From Paenarthrobacter nitroguajacolicus (GTDB lineage Bacteria > Actinomycetota > Actinomycetes > Actinomycetales > Micrococcaceae): a stretch of 64,000 bases of DNA. Below, in pieces: positions 56,394 to 64,000 of this stretch (position 1 is its first letter; each line of letters begins with the position of its first letter). The stretch lies in assembly GCF_029952445.1 (NCBI RefSeq), contig NZ_JAQPPK010000002.1, positions 62,001 through 126,000 of the forward strand, written 5' to 3'. A program made the translations under genes and the position numbers. The notes under the pieces are model-generated. The model ran no database searches. It had not been told where the DNA came from and saw only the letters and a program-made list of their open reading frames with translations.

Positions 56394-57733
56394 ACCCCCG
56401 GAACCGTCTCTTCGCCCTGATCGCTGCGGGAGCCGCCGTCGTGATTGCTGCTGCCGTGGTCCTGACTATGACGCTGAACCGCCCCACGAAAGCTCCCCGT
56501 CCCGATCCTGTGGCCGCAACAGTTCCTGTAGGCCTGAAGGCTGACGGCCTTCCGGCGGACTTTTCGATCGGCGTCGTCATGACGTTCGGCCAGTCCGGCG
56601 AACCTGGCTCCGAATACAACCGGGCAGCCCAGGGTGCCATCGTTGCCGCTCAGCGCTTCGCCCAAGGCGGGGCGGCAGTCGCCCTCCCCACCCAAAACGA
56701 CCGGGGGACCGAAGACGGCGCCCGTGCCGCCGTCGCCTCACTCGCCGAGCACGGCGTGTCCGGTGTTGTCGTGGCGAGTACCGGACCGCAAGCCCGTGCA
56801 GCTGCAAAGGCGGCCGAGGAGCTCAGTCTCCCGGTAATCCTGCCCTACACAGAGGCTTTGGAACCGGCTCAAACCACCTGGACCACCGGACCAACGGCAG
56901 CCTCTGTCCAGGCCGGTCTGAGGACCGCACTGGCCGGCAAGAGCCGGGTGCTGCTGGTCAGCGACGGCGGCGAGGTCCCCGCATCCGTTACTCCCACTGA
57001 CACACTGGTGTTGGATGGCTTCTCCGACGTGTCCGCTCTGGCCCAGGAGGCCGCCATCCGTACAGGCGACCAGCTTCGTCCGCCGTCCAAGGATGCGCCG
57101 GTTGACACTGAGGGCACGCGGACTGCCAACCCGGCAGACGCTGTTGTGGTGTCGGCGGCCACTCCGCAGCGCTTGGCGCGACTTGTCCAAGCCCTCCAGT
57201 CACGCGATGTGTCAGTACCGCTGGTACTTTCCGACGGCGCCACCACCCCCGCGTTCGCGTCCTCGCTTTCGGAGTTGGATGGCACTGCTTCAGGACAACT
57301 GGTCAGCATTGCGCCGGCAACCGGCGACGCTGTCGCGCTCCAGCAGGACGCCCAAGGGCGGGGAATGTCCGCATTCCTCGCCGGCATCAGACTGGCTACC
57401 GGGAATCCGGAGATCAAGAACCTGACGGACGAAACCCCGTTCTCGGCGGACGCCTGGGCGGCGGACGCACGCAGCCATGACGCTGTGGTGGCCTTGGTCC
57501 GCGCAGGCGCTCTGGCCGGGAGCAACGATCCGTCGAAGGTGGCAGCGTCTCTTCGCACCATGTCCTTCGGTCCCGGAGAAGGCGTCGCCGGACCGACGCT
57601 GGACTTCTCGCAATCCCAGGCGCTCACCGCTGAAGCAACCCCGGTTTACGCATCCCCTCAGGACCTCGGTCTCCGTCCGGCGGATGAGAACGCCCCACGG
57701 CTTGTCTGGGTCCCGGCGCCAGCCGGCCCCTAA
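56390..57733 (+). CDS. Membrane-anchored periplasmic-binding-like protein (type I fold)
   Basis: A 447-residue protein. One N-terminal helix (LIAAGAAVVIAAAVVLTMTL) anchors an external type I periplasmic-binding fold of the branched-chain amino acid receptor kind: IGVVMTFGQSGEPGSEYNRAAQ, then GVSGVVVASTGPQARAAAKA, then VSAATPQRLARLVQALQS. There is no ABC permease in the neighbourhood, so it is more likely a sensor or structural part of the secretion locus than a transporter. It starts at GTG overlapping the lipoprotein stop. Confidence 0.72.
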   Translation: MNPRNRLFALIAAGAAVVIAAAVVLTMTLNRPTKAPRPDPVAATVPVGLKADGLPADFSIGVVMTFGQSGEPGSEYNRAAQGAIVAAQRFAQGGAAVALPTQNDRGTEDGARAAVASLAEHGVSGVVVASTGPQARAAAKAAEELSLPVILPYTEALEPAQTTWTTGPTAASVQAGLRTALAGKSRVLLVSDGGEVPASVTPTDTLVLDGFSDVSALAQEAAIRTGDQLRPPSKDAPVDTEGTRTANPADAVVVSAATPQRLARLVQALQSRDVSVPLVLSDGATTPAFASSLSELDGTASGQLVSIAPATGDAVALQQDAQGRGMSAFLAGIRLATGNPEIKNLTDETPFSADAWAADARSHDAVVALVRAGALAGSNDPSKVAASLRTMSFGPGEGVAGPTLDFSQSQALTAEATPVYASPQDLGLRPADENAPRLVWVPAPAGP

Positions 57734-57793
57734 CCAACCTTTCTGTCCCCCCGCGTCTGAAGGGAACAGATCCACTACAGGAGGAGCGCCCCG

Positions 57794-60700
57794 GTGCGAG
57801 TGCTGATCGACTTGGACGATCGTCGTTTTGAGTGCGAGGTTGCCCATGCTGCGCCCGCCACCACGCTGTCCGACTTAGTCGAAGCCGCCGGCGGCCCCAG
57901 GGTTTCGCCTGACGAGCCGGTGTTCGTCAATGAGACAGAAGTCCGGGGTGCCACGCCACTTTCCGAACTGATTCTGCTGGAAGGAAGTCGCATCTCGCGC
58001 GCCCCCTGGCCTGTTCCGGACCGCGTACGTGATTGGAGCCTGACGCTGGCCGGCGGTCAACGTACAGGCGCTGTGGTGGAGGTTCCGCAGGGGCGCGACA
58101 TGCTCATTGGGAGGTCTCCACATGCTGACCTCAGCCTGCCCACCGAAAGTGCGTCGTGGGATCATCTCCGCCTTCGGCGCGAAGAGGACGGACTGCGGGT
58201 GCTGGATGGAGGCTCCACCAACGGCACCTTGGTCAATGGGGAACCCGTAGGCGAGGACGGAGCCCTGGTCACTCAGACAGCCACCATAACGGCAGGTGGC
58301 ACGGTCCTTCTCCTCCGTCCAACCTTGGAGGAGACACCCGCCCCCGCCCCGGGGAGCCTGCACAACCTGACTCCTGCTTCCACCGCTCCCTTCAACAGAC
58401 CACCGCGTCCTGGCCGCGCCCCGGCTGGCGATCCGTTGGTTCCCCCGAACCGCAAGGACGTACCGCCGGCCAACAAGTTCAGTTACATCACGGTACTGGC
58501 GCCGCTGGTCATGGCGGTTGCGATGGTGATGATCCTGAGGGACATGCGCTTCGCCATGTTCGCCATGCTCAGCCCTGTGATGGCGGTGGGCATGTGGTTC
58601 GAGCAGAAACGCCGCCACGCCCGCGGCCTCAAGGAAGAGGCGGAGCGCTTTGACGGAGCCCTCAAGGAGTTTGAACAGCAAATCCGGACGGCCGCTGAGG
58701 TGGAAACCGCCCGGAGGCACCGGATGGTCCCCGATCCCGCCACGGTTGTACGTCGTCCTGCGCTCCCGGCTACCTCACTGTGGCAGCGCCGTGCGGACTC
58801 GGACGACTTCCTGGCCCTGCATGCCGGCACCGGTGATGTGCCGTGGAAGCCTGACGTAGACCGGGCTGCGGGCTCGCGTCCGGACGTGAGGGTCAAGGAA
58901 TCCCTCGCCGCAGCCCGTCTCTTGGCCGCACCCGTGCTGGTGGACCTGACAGACGCTGGCGTGGTGGGCATCGTTGGCTCTCGGGACGGCGCCTTGGCCT
59001 TGGCCCGCTCCCTTGTAGCCCAGGCCGCGGTGCACGTTGGTCCTGCGGATCTGACAGTCGGTGTTTTCTGTGACGCCGGCCGGGCCGATGAGTGGGAATG
59101 GGCCTCGTGGCTCCCCCATACCCGCCAGACGGGCAGCAGCATGGGCGAGCGGTGGATGTCTGCACATCGCGAGACGAGTTTGGCCATGCTGCGCGCCCTC
59201 AAGGACTCTGTGGAAGAACTGCCCACGTCGGCTCTTATGGTGGTCCTCGATTCCGACGTCCTCACTGAGGGCAGGGACGCCCCGGCACGAGCACTGCTCG
59301 GCATGGGCCGTTCCGTCCCGGGAGGCCGCATCAACCCGCAGCAGCGCCCACCCCGGGTGGCGGGCATCGTCATCGCCACGTCCGAGGAGCAATTGCCTGC
59401 GTCCTGCACCACCATCATCAGGGTGGGGACGGATGCTGCGGCCACTGTGGACCAGCCGGAAGACCTGACACGCGTCGAGGACGTCATCCTGGCAGGCCTC
59501 GACCAAGAAGAGGCTCTGCGCTGTGCCATGCGCTTGGCGCATTTCGACGACCCGGAGCTCAGCGTCCCCGGGGCGTCCCTGCCGTCACTGGTCCGACTGC
59601 CCGGCCTGCTGGGCTTCGAGCGCCCCGACGCGGCGGCGATCGGCCGCCTGTGGCAGGCACCCACCGGGGTCTCCACTCCCATCGGCACCGGCGAAAACGG
59701 GCCATTGACCCTGGATCTCGTCAAGGACGGCCCGCACGGCCTTGTGGGCGGCACCACCGGATCCGGAAAGTCCGAGTTCCTGCGCTCGCTCGTGGCCGGT
59801 CTCGCTGCCCGCAACGATCCGACCCGTCTCAACTTCATCCTGGTTGACTTCAAGGGTGGCGCCGCCTTCAAGGCCTGCGAACGCCTGCCGCACACCATCG
59901 GAACCATCTCCAACCTTGACGAACAGTTGGCAGACCGCGCCTTGATCGCATTGGAAGCGGAGATGGAGCGTCGCCAGCGGGTTTTCGCGGAGGCAGGCGA
60001 GGGCATCGACAACCTCAATGCCTATTTGGCAACGAATCCGGCCGAACCAATGCCGCGCCTGCTGCTGGTGGTGGATGAATTCGCCATGCTGGCCAAGGAT
60101 TTCCCGGACGTACTCACCGCCCTCGTCAGCATCGGCGCTGTGGGCCGCACCCTGGGAGTCCATATGGTCCTGGCTACGCAACGGCCGGCTGGTGTGGTGA
60201 GCGACGACATCCTCGCAAACACCAACCTGCGTGTGGCGTTGCGCGTCCAGAGCCGTGATGACTCCAACAACGTCATTGGCGTACCCGCCGCTTCTGCCAT
60301 CGGCAGGGCGCAAATGGGCCGGGCCTTTGTGAAACTTGGCCAGGACGACATCACGCCGGTTCAGACCGCGCTGGTCACCGGTCGGGCACAGCTCGCCGGC
60401 GGTCCCGCCGTCGATGTTCGCGACATCCGCCAGTTCGGCGTCCCCGTGCCGGCACCGGCAATGCCGCGATCCGCAGCGGTTGACGAGAACGACTTGGACA
60501 TCCTCATCGACGCCGTCGTCGATGCCAATGCCGAGGCCGGCTACGCGCCTCCGCGGCAGGTCTGGCCGGAGTCGCTGGGTGAGCGTGTGGAGCTGGACGG
60601 ATTTGTGGCGGAACCTTCTCCGGTACACACCACTGCCCCAGGGCGTCCGACAGTGGGGCGCGTCCGTGGGTCAACCGTCCTGGTGACCCTGCTGGACGAA

Positions 60701-62083
60701 CCCGAACTGCAGCGTCAGTCCGCAGCCGGATGGGACATGTCCGCGGGCAACCTGATGCTGATGGGAGTGGCAGGCTCCGGCACAAGCACCACACTTGCGT
60801 CTATCGCTTTGGCGCTTGCCAGGGAGGCAGATCCAGCCGAGCTGGACCTGATGATTCTGGATATGGGCTCCGGGGATCTGGAGATGCTGAGACGTCTGCC
60901 GCACACCATGGCATACGTAGGAACGGGTGCCGGCGCCAAGGAGCAGCAAGCCCGTTTCCTACGCCACCTGAGCACTGAGCTGGAGAGCCGCCGCGCGGCA
61001 CCGGGTACGCATCGCCGCATGGTGGTCCTGCTGGACGGCTTGGCATCCCTCCGGGATGAATTCCAGGACTTTGAAGGGCAGCAACTTCTGGGCCTTCTCT
61101 ACCGCGCATACGCCGACGGCCCGGCGCTTGGATTGTCCTTCGCCGTGACCACCACCCGCGCCAAAGCGGTTCCTTCGGTCATGAATGAAGTAACGCTCCA
61201 GAAGTGGCTCTTCCGGCTCGCCGATAACTACGACTACTCCTCGCTGGGCGTCCGGGCCAAGCACGTTCCCGCCGCCCTTCCCGGGCGCTGCGTGGACCCG
61301 CGCACTTCCCTGCAAATGCACGTTGCCACGCCCGGAATCGGGTTGGAGGCGGCCGTGGACCGCGTACGGCAGAGCTGGGTCGATTCCCCTGCGAAGACCA
61401 CCGCGATCCGCAGCCTGCCCACTGACGTCACAATGGCGGATCTGGGCGTAAAGCCACAGTTGGAAACCGAACCGTGGCACATTCCCGTGGGAATCCGTGA
61501 AACGGACCTCGCGCCGGCGTTCCTGGAAATCTATGAAGGCGAACACGTCCTGATCGCCGGGCCGGCCCGTTCGGGTAAGTCCACCTTGCTGCTGGCTTTG
61601 GCGGAGGCCGTTAGGGGTGTGGCGACCTCGCGGGGTCGGGCCCAGGTTTGGGGCATATGCGACCGGCGCTCGCCTTTGTCCACGGCCGGCCTGGATAGGG
61701 TGGCTGTTGGCGCGGACGAGGTGCCGGCGTTGCTCGCCTCCCTGCGGATCGAGCGCGGCCCGGTGTTCCTGCTGATCGACGACGCCGAGCGCTTCGAGGA
61801 CACTGACCAGTCCATCGCGGGGATCGTGGCGTCCGGGCCGCCGGGGCTGTGCATCATCGCGGCAGGCCGAGCGACCGATCTGCGCGGGCTGTACAGCCAC
61901 TGGACCAAGTCTGTCCGTAAATCGCGCCTGGGCGTTCTGCTCCAGCCGGATGTGAATTACGACGGCGACCTGCTGGGTGCCACACTTCCGCGGAAGGCAC
62001 CCGTGACTCTGACCACCGCACGCGGGTACCTAGGGGTGGGCGGGCAAATGTCCCTCATCCAGTCGGTAAGGCCCGGAAGCTGA
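57794..62083 (+). CDS. FHA-FtsK/SpoIIIE ATPase of type VII secretion (EccC/EssC)
   Basis: A 1429-residue motor. Residues 1-70 are a small beta domain and 75-180 an FHA domain (IGRSPHADLSLPTESASWDH, STNGTLVNGE). Two helices lie near 229-270. Three ATPase modules follow: Walker A GGTTGSGKSEF near 651, with LLVVDEFAM; GVAGSGTSTTL near 990, with Thr replacing the Lys; and GPARSGKSTLL near 1255. FHA at the N-terminus is the EssC pattern of Firmicutes rather than mycobacterial EccC. It would power export of WXG100 and Rhs proteins. GTG at 57794 has AGGAG 9 bases before it. Confidence 0.9.
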   Translation: MRVLIDLDDRRFECEVAHAAPATTLSDLVEAAGGPRVSPDEPVFVNETEVRGATPLSELILLEGSRISRAPWPVPDRVRDWSLTLAGGQRTGAVVEVPQGRDMLIGRSPHADLSLPTESASWDHLRLRREEDGLRVLDGGSTNGTLVNGEPVGEDGALVTQTATITAGGTVLLLRPTLEETPAPAPGSLHNLTPASTAPFNRPPRPGRAPAGDPLVPPNRKDVPPANKFSYITVLAPLVMAVAMVMILRDMRFAMFAMLSPVMAVGMWFEQKRRHARGLKEEAERFDGALKEFEQQIRTAAEVETARRHRMVPDPATVVRRPALPATSLWQRRADSDDFLALHAGTGDVPWKPDVDRAAGSRPDVRVKESLAAARLLAAPVLVDLTDAGVVGIVGSRDGALALARSLVAQAAVHVGPADLTVGVFCDAGRADEWEWASWLPHTRQTGSSMGERWMSAHRETSLAMLRALKDSVEELPTSALMVVLDSDVLTEGRDAPARALLGMGRSVPGGRINPQQRPPRVAGIVIATSEEQLPASCTTIIRVGTDAAATVDQPEDLTRVEDVILAGLDQEEALRCAMRLAHFDDPELSVPGASLPSLVRLPGLLGFERPDAAAIGRLWQAPTGVSTPIGTGENGPLTLDLVKDGPHGLVGGTTGSGKSEFLRSLVAGLAARNDPTRLNFILVDFKGGAAFKACERLPHTIGTISNLDEQLADRALIALEAEMERRQRVFAEAGEGIDNLNAYLATNPAEPMPRLLLVVDEFAMLAKDFPDVLTALVSIGAVGRTLGVHMVLATQRPAGVVSDDILANTNLRVALRVQSRDDSNNVIGVPAASAIGRAQMGRAFVKLGQDDITPVQTALVTGRAQLAGGPAVDVRDIRQFGVPVPAPAMPRSAAVDENDLDILIDAVVDANAEAGYAPPRQVWPESLGERVELDGFVAEPSPVHTTAPGRPTVGRVRGSTVLVTLLDEPELQRQSAAGWDMSAGNLMLMGVAGSGTSTTLASIALALAREADPAELDLMILDMGSGDLEMLRRLPHTMAYVGTGAGAKEQQARFLRHLSTELESRRAAPGTHRRMVVLLDGLASLRDEFQDFEGQQLLGLLYRAYADGPALGLSFAVTTTRAKAVPSVMNEVTLQKWLFRLADNYDYSSLGVRAKHVPAALPGRCVDPRTSLQMHVATPGIGLEAAVDRVRQSWVDSPAKTTAIRSLPTDVTMADLGVKPQLETEPWHIPVGIRETDLAPAFLEIYEGEHVLIAGPARSGKSTLLLALAEAVRGVATSRGRAQVWGICDRRSPLSTAGLDRVAVGADEVPALLASLRIERGPVFLLIDDAERFEDTDQSIAGIVASGPPGLCIIAAGRATDLRGLYSHWTKSVRKSRLGVLLQPDVNYDGDLLGATLPRKAPVTLTTARGYLGVGGQMSLIQSVRPGS

Positions 62084-62156
62084 GCGGACGGGCAGTGGAA
62101 GCCCTGCCTTGGATGGCCTCGCGGGAATCAGATCAATAGCTTTGGAGAATACGGAC

Positions 62157-64000
62157 ATGCAATTGGCACAGACGGGGCAGGCGCTGGGGGCGTCTTACCG
62201 ATTCGGCGAACGTGTGGGTTCCGGCGCTGTCGGCGAGGTCTGGACCGTCACGTCGACGGACGGCCGGACGTTGGCGGCCAAAGTGCTGCGTCCGGAGCAT
62301 GCCGATGATCCGTCCTTGGTGGAGAGGTTCGTCCGCGAGCGATCCGTGCTGTTGGCGTTGCAGGACTCCCACATCGTCACCGTACGGGACATGGTGGTTG
62401 AGGGTGAACGGCTCGCCATCGTCATGGACTACGTCGCCGGCGGCTCGTTGCGTGACATGGTCAAGGAGGCCGGACCGCTGGCGCCCGAAGATGCCGTAAA
62501 AGTTGCCGCTGAAATCTTCGACGCCCTCGCGTTCGCCCATTCGCGAGGTGTAACCCACCGGGATATCAAGCCGGACAATGTGCTTCTCGCCCGTCCCTGG
62601 TCCGAGCGTGAAACCGGGGACGTCAGGGTCTCCGACTTCGGAATTTCCGACGTCGTGGGTGAGAAAATCCGCCAGACCACCGGCCTCATCGGCACACCGC
62701 AGTACATGCCGCCCGAGCTCATCAGCCAAGGCCGATCCGGACCTTCCGGCGACATCTACTCCGCCGGCGTCCTGCTGTACGAGCTCCTTGCCGGACGGAC
62801 TCCATTCGCTGGTCCTGGCACGGACTTCAGCATCGCCTACCGCCATGTTTCCGCACGTCCGCCACGGATTCCAGTAGACGACACACTGTGGGACATCCTC
62901 GACCAACTGTTGTCCAAGGATCCGGCTTCCCGCCCAACTGCGCCTGAGGCTGCCTCGACGCTCCGGCGGCTGGCACCCAATCTTGCCGGCAGCCGCCCGA
63001 TCGCCCGGGCCGAAGCCCCGGAAGATTTCGACGACGTAGAACGCCCCGCCACTGTGGTTCGTGGCGCCTTTACCGATGACGAACTCGCAGCCTTTGCGGC
63101 GGCCCCACCTCCCGGCGTCGACGCGGTGCTTCCGGACCTCGGCCAGGCCGGCAGCGCCACCATTGCCCGCCCTATGCCACGCCGCGAAATGCGGCGGCCT
63201 GCAGAGGAGCGGCCCCAGGAGAAGGATGCGACTGCGACTCCCTTTTGGCGGACCCGCAAAGCGCTGCTCCTTGCCGGTGGCGCCGTCTTACTGATCGTGG
63301 CGATGGTGGTGGGCTTCGTTCTCCTGTCCCCCGCCACCCAGCAGGCCGCACCCACGCCTCCCGGACAGCAATTGTCAGCGCAGTTGCAAGACCCGGCCCT
63401 ACCGACAGGACTCACCATTTCCCGTAGTGCTGCGTACGAGCCGTCGTCCGGACAGGTCCGTTTGACGGTGTCCTACGCGGCACAGAAAGCGCCGCTGGCC
63501 GGTGAGTTCCTGGAGGTCATCCCGGGGCTTTCTGATGGAGAATCATGCCCGGCTGTGACGTGGAATGGTGGCACCGTGAGCCGTAACCAGGCCTCGATCA
63601 CCGGTGTGGATGTTGCCTGCGGCTGGAAGCTTTCCGGGGTAGAGATTCCCGCTGGAGGATCAGTGCAGCTGACCGCCAAGGTGCCGGTGGCACCCGCAGA
63701 CCAGAAGGCAATGGACGCTTGGCTGCGCGCCGCGTCCGGGGCAACAACGGCAGCCACTCAGGATCCTGCTGTCAAAGGTACCGCGTACCCCGTCCAACGC
63801 CTGAAGGGCGTAGAAGTGCGGACCCCTGCCCGGGTGGTGACGCCCAGCCCCCTGAAAATTACTCTGGTTCCGGTGTGGGCCGGCGGAGCCGATGAACTCA
63901 ATCCGCTCTACGTCAGTCCTGCATCGGGCAAACCATCGCAAATGCTCTCCGCTGTAACCGGCGGCGAGAAGGGGGTGCGGTTCGCCGACGGCTGCGGCGG
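62157..64000 (+). CDS. Ser/Thr protein kinase with external domain (cut by window end)
   Basis: At least 614 residues, open to the end of the window. The glycine loop is GERVGSGAVGEVW, catalytic Lys42 is in LAAKVLR, HRDIKPDNVL near residue 135 and SDFGISD near 157 form the catalytic and metal site, and GTPQYMPPEL is the activation segment end. A linker of about 110 residues leads to one helix (LLLAGGAVLLIVAMVVGFVL near residue 370), so the C-terminal part is outside. It follows the FHA-bearing ATPase, and FHA domains bind phosphothreonine: the kinase probably regulates the secretion system. Confidence 0.92.
   Translation, partial: MQLAQTGQALGASYRFGERVGSGAVGEVWTVTSTDGRTLAAKVLRPEHADDPSLVERFVRERSVLLALQDSHIVTVRDMVVEGERLAIVMDYVAGGSLRDMVKEAGPLAPEDAVKVAAEIFDALAFAHSRGVTHRDIKPDNVLLARPWSERETGDVRVSDFGISDVVGEKIRQTTGLIGTPQYMPPELISQGRSGPSGDIYSAGVLLYELLAGRTPFAGPGTDFSIAYRHVSARPPRIPVDDTLWDILDQLLSKDPASRPTAPEAASTLRRLAPNLAGSRPIARAEAPEDFDDVERPATVVRGAFTDDELAAFAAAPPPGVDAVLPDLGQAGSATIARPMPRREMRRPAEERPQEKDATATPFWRTRKALLLAGGAVLLIVAMVVGFVLLSPATQQAAPTPPGQQLSAQLQDPALPTGLTISRSAAYEPSSGQVRLTVSYAAQKAPLAGEFLEVIPGLSDGESCPAVTWNGGTVSRNQASITGVDVACGWKLSGVEIPAGGSVQLTAKVPVAPADQKAMDAWLRAASGATTAATQDPAVKGTAYPVQRLKGVEVRTPARVVTPSPLKITLVPVWAGGADELNPLYVSPASGKPSQMLSAVTGGEKGVRFADGCG

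Overview
The window is high-GC DNA (lower only around 22.1-22.5 kb and 46.1-47.2 kb) with short intergenic gaps and many GTG/TTG starts. It suggests a soil actinobacterium of the Micrococcaceae, Arthrobacter or Paenarthrobacter-like. Supporting signs are a corynebacterial-type sialic acid locus with a fused permease-ATPase, a c-di-AMP riboswitch ahead of a lysozyme-like cell-wall gene, a PhoP-like two-component system and a type VII secretion locus with WXG100 and Rhs proteins. Genus assignment is inference.

1-3.2 kb: a minus-strand catabolic operon (MFS transporter, cyclase-family hydrolase, fumarylacetoacetate hydrolase-family enzyme) faces a TetR regulator; two 28-bp direct repeats lie between them. 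3.2-12.6 kb: a sialic acid import and breakdown cluster: GntR repressor, Tat-exported lipoprotein binding protein, permease, fused permease/ATPase, ATPase, aldolase, ROK kinase and ManNAc-6-P epimerase. A palindrome sits just downstream of a good promoter. 12.7-20.4 kb: flavin disulfide oxidoreductase; a self-contained operon of degenerate ABC-ATPase, YhgE/Pip membrane protein and TetR with a perfect operator inside its promoter; EamA exporter opposite a LysR regulator. A GC-rich palindrome family recurs at four sites in 5.9-18.5 kb.

20.4-34.3 kb: SixA-like phosphatase, an orphan winged-helix regulator, a DUF5666-like membrane protein, a 0.7-kb array of four structured non-coding repeats, a PhoP-type regulator/sensor pair, a c-di-AMP riboswitch with its transglycosylase-like gene, and a glycosylation operon (GT2-GtrA fusion plus two GT-C enzymes). 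TCACAGN repeats spaced by 4 bp occur before both the regulator gene and the glycosylation operon, so the two-component system probably controls both. A leaderless MerR gene follows.

34.3-42.3 kb: mostly housekeeping or small metabolic genes: PLP decarboxylase, HAD phosphatase, two VOC proteins, upp, tadA, an HTH_42 protein, and a three-gene unit of glycosyltransferase, degenerate 6-pyruvoyl-tetrahydropterin-synthase-like protein and dehydrogenase.

42.4-64 kb: immediately beyond a tRNA-Ser(CGA) lies a polymorphic-toxin region. It holds a truncated, frameshifted DUF1023 hydrolase gene, an orphan DUF1023 fragment on the other strand, small membrane proteins that look like immunity proteins, and an Rhs toxin split by a frameshift with a WXG100 partner. 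Divergent from it is a secretion operon: a 950-residue coiled lipoprotein, a periplasmic-binding-like protein, an FHA-FtsK ATPase of EccC/EssC type, and a Ser/Thr kinase cut by the window end. The Rhs-WXG100 pair is the likely cargo. No integrase, transposase or CRISPR array was seen.
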